Below, piece by piece: positions 7,121-17,700 of a stretch of DNA of 21,072 nucleotides. The notes below the pieces were generated by a model that worked only from the letters and a program-made list of their open reading frames with translations, searched no databases and was not told the DNA's origin. This DNA is from an uncultured Prevotella sp. (GTDB taxonomy: Bacteria; Bacteroidota; Bacteroidia; Bacteroidales; Bacteroidaceae), in NCBI GenBank assembly GCA_900770515.1, contig CAAHDP010000103.1, forward strand, positions 1-21,072, given 5' to 3'. The position numbers were made by a program, and so were the translations under genes. Numbering within the stretch: the stretch's first letter is position 1; each line of letters opens with the position of its first letter.

Positions 7121-8080
7121 TTACTTCTCAGGAGTGAAAGTCGGGAATCCAATACCACGATTGCGGACCACCATGGTATCTGTGGTTTCAACCGTACCCA
7201 AGGCATCGCTCTTGATGTTGTAGTTCAAATAGAGTGTGTTGCGCTTAAACTCGCCCATAAGCTGGTCTTTCTTGACAAACTTACCACTACCCGAAACCTG
7301 AACTCCGTCACTACCGGAAGAGATGGTGCAGTCATCACCGTTGAAGGTCATCAGCACGTTCACCTGATGGTTTTTGCCACTTGCATCCTTCACTTCCACA
7401 GTCATCTGTGCCTTATACAAGCCTTTGGTCACCACCTTGATTACCTCAGCCTTCTCTATATATGGATAAGCACGGTGAGATTCCTTGCCGTTGCTCACAT
7501 CCTTACCCTTACGAAGATAAGTGGCAGTCCAAGGATTGACGAACTTCACAAGGCAGAATGTAGTATTCTTCGACTCCAACACCTTGTCAACTCCCTGAGC
7601 CTTGGTCAGCTTCACAGGAATTACGTAGCCCTGCTCATAGCTCTTGTCATCGTTGAAGAACTCATCAGTAAGCTTCACTCTTACGCCTCCCAGCTGCTGT
7701 CCCTTGGCAATGACAAACTGGTTAGGGTTCTCTATATGATAGTAATTGGATGGCATCACCTGGATGGCAGCGCCATTGATTTTATAGCCATCACAAAGAC
7801 TGGCATCAGATATATAATCCACGGTAACGTCATTGTTGTTGCCATAACCACCGGCACAGTAGGCCTTGATGTTGATGATGTGGTTGTTATCGTCGGTAAG
7901 GTCAGCTTCCTGATCCTCACCCAGCTCCACGGTGCGCACATAACCAGCATTGGCAAAATAGACAGCAGTTTCTCCGTCATATCCAAATTCCTTGTTACCG
8001 CTCTCGCAGGAAGCGGTCATCAACAAAGTCATGGCAGCAATGCCTATTGTATTTAATAACTTAAAACTTTTCATTTTCAT
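7121..8080 (-). CDS. DUF1735-type surface glycan-binding lipoprotein (XusE-like)
   Basis: About 319 residues from the ATG at 8080. An ATG at 8107, inside the end of the SusD gene, gives a longer form. The 8080 or 8074 start places the signal peptide (MKSFKLLNTIGIAAMTLLMTASC) correctly, and the Cys of TASC is the probable lipidation site, though Thr at -3 makes a weak lipobox. The N-terminal half fits DUF1735, a beta-sandwich common in PUL lipoproteins. The C-terminal half (about 160-319, beginning near NPWTATYLRKG) resembles the second domain found in these proteins. Position between SusD and the GH10-fold gene matches xusE of xylan operons. No catalytic residues are evident, and the expected role is binding glycan beside the SusCD complex. 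Confidence 0.75.
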   Translation of the reverse strand: MKMKSFKLLNTIGIAAMTLLMTASCESGNKEFGYDGETAVYFANAGYVRTVELGEDQEADLTDDNNHIINIKAYCAGGYGNNNDVTVDYISDASLCDGYKINGAAIQVMPSNYYHIENPNQFVIAKGQQLGGVRVKLTDEFFNDDKSYEQGYVIPVKLTKAQGVDKVLESKNTTFCLVKFVNPWTATYLRKGKDVSNGKESHRAYPYIEKAEVIKVVTKGLYKAQMTVEVKDASGKNHQVNVLMTFNGDDCTISSGSDGVQVSGSGKFVKKDQLMGEFKRNTLYLNYNIKSDALGTVETTDTMVVRNRGIGFPTFTPEK

Positions 8081-8097
8081 TATCATTTTTAACTGGT

Positions 8098-9909
8098 TTA
8101 TTTCCATCCCTTGTTCTGATGGAGATTAGAGTACTTCAATGCTTCTGAATATGGAATATAACCATAGTTCATATAGCTATCGAAATGGCGCTCTTCTACA
8201 TTTGGCAAGATGGTAAACGTATCGTTGTTCCAATCGATGCCCTGTACAGAAGTAAGCTTGTCCAACTGGTTCCAGCGGCGCAAATCCCAGAAGCGGAATC
8301 CCTCGAAGCAAAGCTCCAGGCGGCGCTCGTTGCGAATCAGCTCACGCATCTTAGCCTTGTCGCCGGCACACTCGTCGAGATAAGTATCATCTGTCAAGCC
8401 TGCACGGTGGCGGATTGCCTTGATCACATCGTATGCTGAGTAAGCATGTGTGCCAGGGTTCTTAGGACCCCAAGCCTCATTGGCAGCCTCAGCATAGTCG
8501 AGGAAGAACTCTGTGAAACGTGCCTTGCAGCTATACTTGGTTACCTTGGATGTGTTGCTAGGATTACAGTTGGCTGTCATGCGCAACATCTTCTTCATAT
8601 AGTAACCGGTGCGGGTAGAAGCATCACGGCGACCGATACCGTCATCGCCCGAAGAACTACCAGTCTTGATTACCTTGTTATCAACTCCCGCTGTTGCTCC
8701 ATTATAAATAATGTATTTAGCCAGACGAGGGTCACGGTTGGCGTATGGATTATTCTTATCATATTCACTGCGTGAATCGGTGATAGGATAACCCTTGGCA
8801 TCTGGGAAGGCATCTACCAGATTCTGGGTAGGATTGGTTCTGCCGCTTCCGTAGAGTGATGGAGGGAAATTGTTCTTCTCATCATTGATTTCGTCTGTCT
8901 GCTTGGAACCACGCCAGATGATTTCAGGAGGATTGGAACCATTCTGCAAGGCACTCATCTCTGCATCGTTGTCGTAGTAGGTGAGTCCTGTAGAAGGCAA
9001 ACCTGACGGACCGCCTACATAGTCAACCACCTCGGCAGCTGCATCTGCAGCCTGTGCCCAGGTTACATTGTTCTGGGCAGGATCCTGGAAGGCAGGACTT
9101 GCAGCGAGCAGCAGGGTACGAGCCTTGATGGCACGCAGAATCAGTCCGTTGATCAACTGGCGTGCATTCTCGCCCATCACCTTATTATAAATACCCATCT
9201 TGCCATCCTTAACCGAAGTCACCTCAGGCACATTCAGGATGTCATCATACTTGGCTGGCACCTTGTCGTCGCTTGTCACTGGCTCATAATCCATTGGCAG
9301 CAGCTTGTCAGCCTTCTCGATGTTCTCCAGAATGAAATCCACATGCTCCTGGAATGTCTTACGAGGCTGATTGAAATCAGCATCCGTACCTACATATCCG
9401 TCAAAGAGCTGTGTGCCGAGCAACTTTCCTTCATTGTCAAATCCGGCATGGGCACGAAGCAGATAATAGGCATGGGTAGCCAGAAGTCCGTAGGCCTCAC
9501 CAGTAAGGCGTCGTTGCATCAGCTTGTTCTCATTGGCTTTCTTCAGGAACCCGATGTTCGAAATGTTTGAGTTCAGGAAGATATACAAATACTGCATGGA
9601 AGACAAGTCGTTGTTCCAGCGGCCTGTAGGATCCCAACTCTGAACGGTCCATGAGCCTGTGGCATACTTAGACCAGTTGGCTCCCTTCTCATTCGTCACG
9701 GCATCATCCGTCGCTACATCCGTACCTGTGCCCACCTCGTAGTTTGGCAAGTTACGGTAAGCGGTGAGCACGAAGCCCTTGGCCATGATAGGATCATTCT
9801 CCATCTCGTTGATGTCCTTCATGTTTTCTGCAGCAGGAGTAAAGACATCATCACATGCTGTCAACAATGCCGCAGAAGCCAATATCATGAATATATTTCT
9901 TAATTTCAT
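8098..9909 (-). CDS. SusD-like glycan-binding outer membrane lipoprotein (second pair, XusD-like)
   Basis: A 603-residue SusD/RagB-family protein with lipobox LLTAC (Cys19) followed by DD. The helical, TPR-like body contains the family C-terminal signature RNERRLELCFEGFRFWDLRRW, and the protein ends QNKGWK. It would cap the adjacent SusC barrel and bind oligosaccharide at the outer membrane. It starts 51 bp after the short SusC gene. Its stop at 8098-8100 lies inside the possible upstream extension of the DUF1735 gene, so the two are tightly coupled. Ligand specificity cannot be read from sequence; xylan is inferred from context. Confidence 0.93.
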   Translation of the reverse strand: MKLRNIFMILASAALLTACDDVFTPAAENMKDINEMENDPIMAKGFVLTAYRNLPNYEVGTGTDVATDDAVTNEKGANWSKYATGSWTVQSWDPTGRWNNDLSSMQYLYIFLNSNISNIGFLKKANENKLMQRRLTGEAYGLLATHAYYLLRAHAGFDNEGKLLGTQLFDGYVGTDADFNQPRKTFQEHVDFILENIEKADKLLPMDYEPVTSDDKVPAKYDDILNVPEVTSVKDGKMGIYNKVMGENARQLINGLILRAIKARTLLLAASPAFQDPAQNNVTWAQAADAAAEVVDYVGGPSGLPSTGLTYYDNDAEMSALQNGSNPPEIIWRGSKQTDEINDEKNNFPPSLYGSGRTNPTQNLVDAFPDAKGYPITDSRSEYDKNNPYANRDPRLAKYIIYNGATAGVDNKVIKTGSSSGDDGIGRRDASTRTGYYMKKMLRMTANCNPSNTSKVTKYSCKARFTEFFLDYAEAANEAWGPKNPGTHAYSAYDVIKAIRHRAGLTDDTYLDECAGDKAKMRELIRNERRLELCFEGFRFWDLRRWNQLDKLTSVQGIDWNNDTFTILPNVEERHFDSYMNYGYIPYSEALKYSNLHQNKGWK

Positions 9910-9960
9910 AATTCTTTATTGTCTAATTTTTCAATATCTAAGATATGATTTCATCAGCCT

Positions 9961-12837
9961 TTAGAACATCATCTTCAAGCCCAGGTTGTAGAAACGGCAC
10001 TGTGGTGAACCATAGCTGGTTTCCATATACTTGCGGTTCTTGCTGATGGTGAGAAGGCTCTCGCCCAATACGTAAACACTCATACCCTTCACTACCTTGT
10101 TCTCAAACCACTCTTTTGGCATATCGTAGGTCAGCTGCACCTTGTTGAGGTTGAAGCAGTCTGTGCTGTAAATCCAGAAGTTTGAGTTGCGGAAGTTGTT
10201 GGTATTATCCTTGGCTGTCAAACGTGGATAGGTAGCGGTAGCGGCTGTCTCAGGTGTCCAGCGTCCGCGAACCACAGAGGTATATTTCTTCTGGTTGTAA
10301 ATCCAGTCGTTGCTCTTGAAAGCCTTGGCACCCATCTGACCTGTACCGGCGATGAAGAGGGTAAACTGCTTCCAGTTCAAGGTGATGTTTACACCATAGA
10401 AGAAAGGAGTTGCACTCCATCCATACTTACCCATCACCTGCTGGTCGTTGCTGTCTATCTTGCCGTCGCCGTTGATGTCCTTGTACTTCAGGTCACCAGC
10501 CTTGATTTCACCGAAGGTATGGTTTGGCACGAAGTTAGGATCTGTCTTTTCGAGGTTTGCCTTCATGTGGTCCACATCTTCCTGAGTAAAGAAGCCTTCG
10601 CAGACATAACCGCGAATCACGTCGAGAGCCTGACCCTGTGCGTTCATATAGCTATATTCGTTCTTCTCCTCACGCTTGTTAGCCTTTGAGTCGAACACCA
10701 TACCTGTGAGTCCGAGCTGTGCCTTCACCTTGCCGATGTTCTTCTTGAAGTTTACGGCGAAGTCGAAGCCCTGTCGCAAATCCTCATTGTAGTTCAGGGA
10801 GGTGATGAAAGAACCGTCACTGTTCATCCATGAAGGATAGATGGTAGCAGTTCCCGAAGTAAGCAAGCCCGAAGTGAGCTGATGGAAATAGTTCATGTCG
10901 AAGCTAATGGTTCCGTTGAGGAGTGAACCCTCCAGACCTGCTCTCCATTCCTTACGCTTCACGAAATCAAGACCGTAGTTGCTACCACGCTTAGAAAGTG
11001 TGGAATAAGTTCCGTTTCCACCACCTTCGTTCCAGGTGTACCAGCCACCCTTCACATCATAGTATCCCTGGTAGAGATAATAATCTGAGATATCTATGTC
11101 CTGATTGAGCACAGAGTAAGAAGCGTTCAGCTTCAGATCGTCGAAGCAAGGAAGTGCATTCTTGAACCATTTCTCCTGACCGATTCTCCAACCCAGTGTT
11201 CCTGATGGAGAAAGAGCGTTGCGATGACCCTCTGCCAACTTTGATGCGTGAACCAGAGCACCGCCAAACTCTGCGTAGTACTTCTGAGCATAATTGTAGG
11301 CTGCTCGAAGGGCAAGGTTGGCATTGGTGGTGCGGTGGTAAGAAGAACCCTTTACACCAGATGAACTCTCATGATTCTCGTCCACGGAATTCGACTTGGA
11401 GTAACCCCAGCCAGCCAAAGTGGCATTTACGTTGTGAACTCCGCCAAAGGTGTTCTTATAGTCAAACTGAGCACGGAAGGTGGTGTTCTGGTAATATTTG
11501 GATGCACCGATATACTCGCTCGTACTGCTTGATTCCTTACCATATTTCTTCAGGTCGATAATCATGTCCTGTCCGTTCACATTTGCCCAGGTAGGCTCGT
11601 AAACGGCATAGTCGAGCTTGTAAGCCTCAGAGTAGTTGTTCCAGTAGTCGATACTGAAAGCAGTCTCGAAGCTCAATCCCTTGACCCACTGGTCGAAGTC
11701 GGCCTTTACACCCACATCAAAGGTGAAGGTGCGGGAGTGATTCTTCACGTAGCCGGCAGCAAGCGCATCACCAAAGAAAGTAGACTGGTTATCATTGTTT
11801 CCACCCAACAGATACTGACCATCGAGCACGTGGAATTTTGAGCCTGCTATCATCTGCTGCAAGGCTGAATTGTTGGCATCCATCATGGAGATTGGCAACA
11901 GGCCGGAATACCAGTTAGGACGAACGCTGGTAGCTGTTGACCAGTAGTCCTCAGGACGTCCACGATAGTTGTCCGAGATGTTGATGCCTACATTTACATA
12001 AGCCCCCAGCCAGTCGGTGATGGTAGCATCAATGTTAGAACGCACGCGGAAGGAGTAATCCTTGTCCTTCTTGTGCTCGCCAAACTTCACCAGGCTGTTG
12101 TTGTAGGTCATGCCCAGGTTGGCATAGTATCTGGCAAATTGGCTACCGCCCTTCACCTCCATCGTTGCATCCGTACGATTATTGAACTTGCGCAGGTAGT
12201 CGCTGCTGTAGAAATCCATATCAGGATAGCGGTAAGGATTCGTACCTGCAGCCGTATTGTAGATCTGCTCCTTTGAGTATTTCAGCGGCTGTGTAGGGTC
12301 ATCATTGGTCATCGCCTCGTTATAGAGCGACATATACTCAGCCGCACCCAGATATTCAGGATAAGCCTTAGGTGTATAGATGCCCGTATTGACGGTGGCG
12401 GCGATGCGCAATGGCTGCACCTTACCACGCTTGGTAGTGATGAGGATTACTCCCTTGGCAGCCTTGGCACCATAGAGTACTACGGCAGAAGCGCCCTTGA
12501 GCACAGTAACCTTCTCCACCTCGGTGGCATTGACGGTGCTTGCCTCACGGGGAGCTCCATCTACGAGAACAAGTGCACCCTGTCCCCAAACATTTCCGTT
12601 ATAACCACTGATGAGCGACTGAAGATCATTGAGTGCATTGGCGCTGTAGTCCTTTTTCAGCAGCTCTTCGACATTCACCTCGCTGACACCGCCCATCAGG
12701 TCGGCCTTGGAAACCTGACCGAAAGCCACGTTTACCTTGGTAGTGTCAGCCATTTCCTGGGCGCTTGCCACACCACTGGCGACTAGCATGGAAGCTAGCG
12801 CCAATGACATTCTCTTATTAAATATATTATGTTTCAT
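9961..12837 (-). CDS. SusC-like TonB-dependent transporter with reduced N-terminus (second pair, XusC-like)
   Basis: A 958-residue outer membrane importer with a signal peptide at about 1-26 (cleavage near VASAQ). It lacks the carboxypeptidase-regulatory-like domain that starts most SusC proteins. A TonB-box-like segment VNVAFGQVSKAD (35-46) lies just after the signal peptide. The plug retains LVDG (91-94), TVLKGASAVVLYGAKAAKG and ILITTKRGK (131-139), but the stretch between TonB box and LVDG is only about 50 residues against about 75 in the upstream SusC. The beta-barrel fills the rest and ends with Phe (LGLKMMF). Only 22 bp separate it from the preceding SusD gene, leaving no room for a lost upstream domain, so the short form is not a recent frameshift. 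It should pair with the SusD downstream to import xylan oligosaccharides. Confidence 0.92.
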   Translation of the reverse strand: MKHNIFNKRMSLALASMLVASGVASAQEMADTTKVNVAFGQVSKADLMGGVSEVNVEELLKKDYSANALNDLQSLISGYNGNVWGQGALVLVDGAPREASTVNATEVEKVTVLKGASAVVLYGAKAAKGVILITTKRGKVQPLRIAATVNTGIYTPKAYPEYLGAAEYMSLYNEAMTNDDPTQPLKYSKEQIYNTAAGTNPYRYPDMDFYSSDYLRKFNNRTDATMEVKGGSQFARYYANLGMTYNNSLVKFGEHKKDKDYSFRVRSNIDATITDWLGAYVNVGINISDNYRGRPEDYWSTATSVRPNWYSGLLPISMMDANNSALQQMIAGSKFHVLDGQYLLGGNNDNQSTFFGDALAAGYVKNHSRTFTFDVGVKADFDQWVKGLSFETAFSIDYWNNYSEAYKLDYAVYEPTWANVNGQDMIIDLKKYGKESSSTSEYIGASKYYQNTTFRAQFDYKNTFGGVHNVNATLAGWGYSKSNSVDENHESSSGVKGSSYHRTTNANLALRAAYNYAQKYYAEFGGALVHASKLAEGHRNALSPSGTLGWRIGQEKWFKNALPCFDDLKLNASYSVLNQDIDISDYYLYQGYYDVKGGWYTWNEGGGNGTYSTLSKRGSNYGLDFVKRKEWRAGLEGSLLNGTISFDMNYFHQLTSGLLTSGTATIYPSWMNSDGSFITSLNYNEDLRQGFDFAVNFKKNIGKVKAQLGLTGMVFDSKANKREEKNEYSYMNAQGQALDVIRGYVCEGFFTQEDVDHMKANLEKTDPNFVPNHTFGEIKAGDLKYKDINGDGKIDSNDQQVMGKYGWSATPFFYGVNITLNWKQFTLFIAGTGQMGAKAFKSNDWIYNQKKYTSVVRGRWTPETAATATYPRLTAKDNTNNFRNSNFWIYSTDCFNLNKVQLTYDMPKEWFENKVVKGMSVYVLGESLLTISKNRKYMETSYGSPQCRFYNLGLKMMF

Positions 12838-12859
12838 AATAAATTCTCGAATTGTTTAA

Positions 12860-14770
12860 TTATTCCCAACCAGGGTTCTGAGAGAACTCAGGATACATCT
12901 TGACATCCTTTCTCAGGAATGGGAACCAGTAATGCTTTGAAGTAAACTTACGGGTAATCAATGGCTCCTCCTTCAGGTTGAGCACGTGATTTTTCTTTGG
13001 ATCGTCGTAGCGGTCAACATCCTTCTGGTCGGCTGCACGGTCGAAGTAAACAGCCATCTTCTGGGTGTAAGGAGCCTTGTCTATCAGGAGCCAGCGGCGA
13101 AGGTCGGTGAAACGGTGTCCCTCGAACGCCAACTCTACGGCACGCTCACGGCGAAGCTCGCTCATGAAGCCATCCAGATTGGTAAGATACTCATCAGCAA
13201 TATTATCCACATGCGCACGGTTGCGGACGATGTTCACGGCATCCACGGCACTCAGCTTGAATGCCTTGCTTGATTCCTTATAACCATAACCCTGAGCCAC
13301 CGACTCGGAATACATCAGATAAACATCTGCCAGACGAATCATACTCAAGAGCACACGTATCATCTTAGAACGCTCACCACCGTCATCAAATCGATTACGA
13401 TATGGATCACAGAACTTCTTCAGGCAATATCCCGTAAAGCAGTCCTTGGAAGGTGTTGCCTTACGATACTTTCCTCCCGTATAAAGAGAAGCATACTGCA
13501 CATCTGCATCTTGTCCTGCACTCTTAACACACTTCACACCATCATAAATGAAGAGATCGTAGAAGCGAGGGTCACGGTTTTTGAACGGATATTCCGGATC
13601 ATAGCCGCTGTCGGCATCCTTCTTCGTGATGTCCTTGATAGGCTTACCATTTGCCATACCGAAGTAATCCACATAGTTGGCTGTAGGATAAACCTTGATA
13701 CCACCTGCAATAAGGCTGGTAGGACGGTAGTCTGTCACCTGATTCCAAACCCAGTTATTGTTACTTGAATTCTCGTAGAAGATAGCCTCCTTCTCACCAG
13801 GAATCTTGGTTCCCTGATCATAGGTATAGAAGATGTTCATGTAATTTTCATAAGAAGACAACTGGTAAAGTCCTGTTTCCTTATTGATCTTCAAAGCCTC
13901 ACCGAATGCCTCAGCAGCCTTCTGGCAATACTCCTTATTATATCCGTTAACATTCTTAAAGTCAGGATTCTCCTTACTTACTTCATTCATCAGCGGCGAA
14001 CCTGCCCACAGATAATTCTTACCCAGGAAGCAGAGAGCAGCTATCTTGTTAGGACGGAACTTGTTCTTGCCCACTGTCTGCTTACCCACGGTAGTCTTAT
14101 CCCAATCTACAGGCAGCAGCTCAACAGCCTTCTTGAAGTCTTCGGCAGCCTTGTCGGCACATGCCTGATAGGTGAGGCGCGGATAGTTGAACACGGCATC
14201 AGATGGAATCAGGAAGTCGATATATGGAATACCGCCCCAATACTGCATAATCTGGAAGTGGAAGAATGCACGGAAGAAATAGAGCTGACCTGCAATCAGG
14301 TTCTTCTCTTCCTGGGTAGCATCTACCAGGTTGCCCAGATTTTCCAAGCCCAGGTTGGTGACATAGATTCCCTGCCAGCACATACCCCAGAGGCGGCCCT
14401 TGGAATCGCGGTTCACATCATTACCGGCGTTCAGGTCGATGCCCGAATGGAATGGGGAATACTGCACCTCGTCCCATGCCCAATAGTTTCCCTGGTCGAT
14501 GGCAGTAGTGAGTATACGGGTCTCTGATGGTTGCCAGTATTCATCCTCACCATAGTTCCAGCAGCCATGATACCAGGATGTTGAGGCAAGACCAGGGATG
14601 TCATTGTAGCACTGCTCCAAGAAACCTTGAAAGTTGGTATAATTCTTATATGGCTCCGTTGGGGCAATATCACTGCCCGGTGCCTTGTCAAGGTAATCAG
14701 TACATGATACTGAAGAGAGAGACAGGGCTGCCGCAAACAGCAATGTATATATTTTATTAAACTTTTTCAT
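12860..14770 (-). CDS. SusD-like glycan-binding outer membrane lipoprotein (first pair, XusB-like)
   Basis: A 636-residue SusD/RagB-family lipoprotein. The lipobox SSVSC gives Cys23, followed by TDYLDKAPGSD, a typical SusD N-terminus. The C-terminal signature LRRERAVELAFEGHRFTDLRRW is present and the protein ends QNPGWE. It lies 13 bp downstream of the full-length SusC gene, the usual tight SusC-SusD arrangement, and should form the lid of that transporter. It is clearly diverged from the second SusD of the locus, which suggests the two pairs handle different oligosaccharides or differ in age; that is inference. Confidence 0.94.
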   Translation of the reverse strand: MKKFNKIYTLLFAAALSLSSVSCTDYLDKAPGSDIAPTEPYKNYTNFQGFLEQCYNDIPGLASTSWYHGCWNYGEDEYWQPSETRILTTAIDQGNYWAWDEVQYSPFHSGIDLNAGNDVNRDSKGRLWGMCWQGIYVTNLGLENLGNLVDATQEEKNLIAGQLYFFRAFFHFQIMQYWGGIPYIDFLIPSDAVFNYPRLTYQACADKAAEDFKKAVELLPVDWDKTTVGKQTVGKNKFRPNKIAALCFLGKNYLWAGSPLMNEVSKENPDFKNVNGYNKEYCQKAAEAFGEALKINKETGLYQLSSYENYMNIFYTYDQGTKIPGEKEAIFYENSSNNNWVWNQVTDYRPTSLIAGGIKVYPTANYVDYFGMANGKPIKDITKKDADSGYDPEYPFKNRDPRFYDLFIYDGVKCVKSAGQDADVQYASLYTGGKYRKATPSKDCFTGYCLKKFCDPYRNRFDDGGERSKMIRVLLSMIRLADVYLMYSESVAQGYGYKESSKAFKLSAVDAVNIVRNRAHVDNIADEYLTNLDGFMSELRRERAVELAFEGHRFTDLRRWLLIDKAPYTQKMAVYFDRAADQKDVDRYDDPKKNHVLNLKEEPLITRKFTSKHYWFPFLRKDVKMYPEFSQNPGWE

Positions 14771-14783
14771 ATTTACGATTCAT

Positions 14784-17700
14784 TTAAAATGTCAGGTCGA
14801 AACCTAAGTTAAATCTGCGTACTGTTGGGTAAGCACCTACAGAAGCATTGCCGCTAAAGTTGTTCTCGCGGTCATCTGGCATGTTGGTCCAGAGCAGCAG
14901 GTTGTCACCATTCAGATATACACGGAGTGAATTCAAGTGCATTTGCTTCACCCAAGCACCCCTGAAGGTATAAGCTATCTCGGCATTCTTCAGGCGCAGG
15001 AAAGCACCGTCATAGAAGTAACGGGTACCGGCATTTCCCTCATCTGCCACTGTGGTCCAACGTGGCAAAGACAACTCGCCACTCGGATTGGCTGCAGAAA
15101 AGTAAGAACCCTCCTTGAAGGCAATGTGGGTTTCACGCTCAAAGGTTGGGAAGTTCACCTCGCGGGTAACATTGGTTACACCATAGAACTGTACCGTTAC
15201 ACTCAGACCCTTCCACTCTGCTCCCAAGGTTGTACTGAAGGTATTCTCAGGAATAGAGGTGTACTGATAAGGAGCCTTGTCATCTGCTGTAATCTGACCG
15301 TCAGCATTGAAGTCTGAAATAATGGCATCACCCGTATATTTCTCAGAATCATGGCTACCCCAGGTAGGTACGGCAAAGAGATCATCCCAGTTGCGGATAA
15401 AACCATGATCAATGTAACTGTGGTTCTGACCGATGGCATAACCCGCCTTGTTCAGATAACTTGCCTGAAGCTTTGGGTCATCAGCAAACTTAATCTCGTT
15501 GGTAGCATGGGTCATATTGAAGTTTGCCCATGTACGCAGATTCTTGTTCCATGCCTTGTTCACCTTCAGGCTCAACTCGTAACCCTTGGCATCCACCGAA
15601 CCCGCATTGGCAACCGTATAGTTCATACCATAGTAAGAAGGGATGGAACGGTTGGTTAAGAGTACATCGGTACGCTTATCGTTAAACACATCCAGCGAAC
15701 CGGTAAGCAATCCGCCCAGGAATCCAAAGTCGAAACCCAGGTTGCGCTTCTCTGATGTCTCCCAACGCACGTTAGGGTTTCCGATACGGGTAAGGCGATA
15801 TATAGTATAAGGTGAATCATAAGTATTATCACCACCCAGATAGGTCTTACCACCATAGGAATACTGGTCGGAATAGAGATAAGAACCTCCGGTAGAATCA
15901 TCACCGATGCGACCCCAGGATGCACGCACCTTAAACATATCTACATATTTCTTGATGTTCTTCATGAATGGCTCCTCGGTGATAGTCCAGCCGAGAGAAG
16001 CTGATGGGAAGAACTTGAAGCGATAGTCGGGACCAAACTTCTCAGAACCGTTGTAGCATCCGTTCAACTCGAGCATGTAGCGCATCGCATAGTTGTATGT
16101 GGCACGGAACACCCAGTCTTCACGGTAATGTCTGAAAGAAGAACCGCTGGCATATTCGTTGCGGTTGAATACACCCATTGCACTCACTTCATGATTGCCG
16201 AACTTGCGGTTCCAGTCGAGCTGAGCCAGATAATAGAGACGGCGATAAGTTGCATTCGTATTTACCTTACCACCATTGACGGTCCAAGCCACAGACTCAT
16301 GGTAATCCTCGCTCTGGTCATAGGAAACTGAGCCATCATCAGGGTTAATCCACTTCATCTGCGGATCCATATATTGGTCGCTGATACCACGCTTCTCCTC
16401 TACCATTGTATTGTCAAGAGAAACCTTGGCAACAAACTTCAGGCCCTTGGTCAGGAAATCGAGTTTCTGGGTAAGAATAAAGTCGGTGGTAATCTGTGTA
16501 TTGGTACGATTCTCCACACCGCTTCGGGCAAGGCTCATCACAGAGTTAGGACAGTCGGCCTTACGTGGACCATAAAATCCATAAGTACCGTCTGAATAAA
16601 TAGGACGCATCGCATCTGGAGCTGCATGATAGACAGAAGCCCAATAAGCACTGGAATCGCTCGCCTTGTCCCAAGGGAAATGACGGACACCGTTACTACC
16701 GAAAAGGTTGGTAGAGAACTGAGTGGTCTTGGTCAGATTGAAGTCCAGGTTGGCACGCATGTTAATACGGTTATAGCCGAAACCAGCCTGATAGCCACGA
16801 CCGCTGGTGAAGTCCTTGAACAAATCACCCTCATGAGCAAAGTCTACTGCTGCAAAATACTTCACGAGTTTGGTACCTCCCGAAACATCCACGCTGGCAT
16901 TGTAAGACATGGCTGTGTTGTTGAACAGTTCCTTCTGCCAGTCTACGTTAGGATAGCGGTCCCATTCTTCAGCATTGGCAGGGTTACGATACTTGTCAAT
17001 AATAGCCATTGGCTTGTAAGAACCCCAGGAACTTTCGTTGTTGATGTTCAGCTCGCGCTCTACCACTCTATTCAGAAGTCGGAAAGTATCATAAGAATCA
17101 TACTTCTCTGGCAACTTGGAAACCACCTTCATGGTAGCATTCGCCTTCACGTGTACGGCAGCCTTGCCTTCCTTACCACGCTTGGTAGTAATCAGGATGA
17201 CACCATTACCACCCTTCACACCATAAACGGCAGTGGCAGAAGCATCCTTCAATACGGAGATGCTCTCTACTGAAGAAAGGTCAACGGTGTTCATGGCACG
17301 CTCCACACCATCCACGAGAACGAGAGGGTCGTTGGAACCGTTGATAGAAGTCTGGGTACGGATTACGATCTTAGGATCTTCCTCACCAGGCATACCTGTA
17401 GAAGAGAAAGTAACGACACCAGGAAGATTACCCGTCAGTGCCTGACCCAAAGATGAAACTCCGGCATGACGATTCAAGGTTTTCGCGTCTGTCTGAGCAA
17501 TAGAGCCGACTACAGAGGCTTTCTTCTGCTGACCATAACCAACCACTACTACCTCGCCCAAGGTATTGTCATCGGTCAAGGTAATCTTAAACTGTCTTTT
17601 CTTACCTACTTTAACAGTCTGCGAATCCATACCGATGTAGGTAATGACAAGGGATGAATTTTCTGAAGGCACAGAAATCTGGAAATTTCCATCCATATCC

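Noticed and set aside
7079..8056. Plus-strand open frame of 325 codons opposite the DUF1735 gene
   Set aside because: Antisense to a clear lipoprotein gene in an operon, with no family resemblance.
9961..12837. Second SusC as a 5'-truncated or frameshifted gene
   Set aside because: It has its own signal peptide, and the preceding SusD gene ends only 22 bp upstream, so the missing domain is not encoded nearby.
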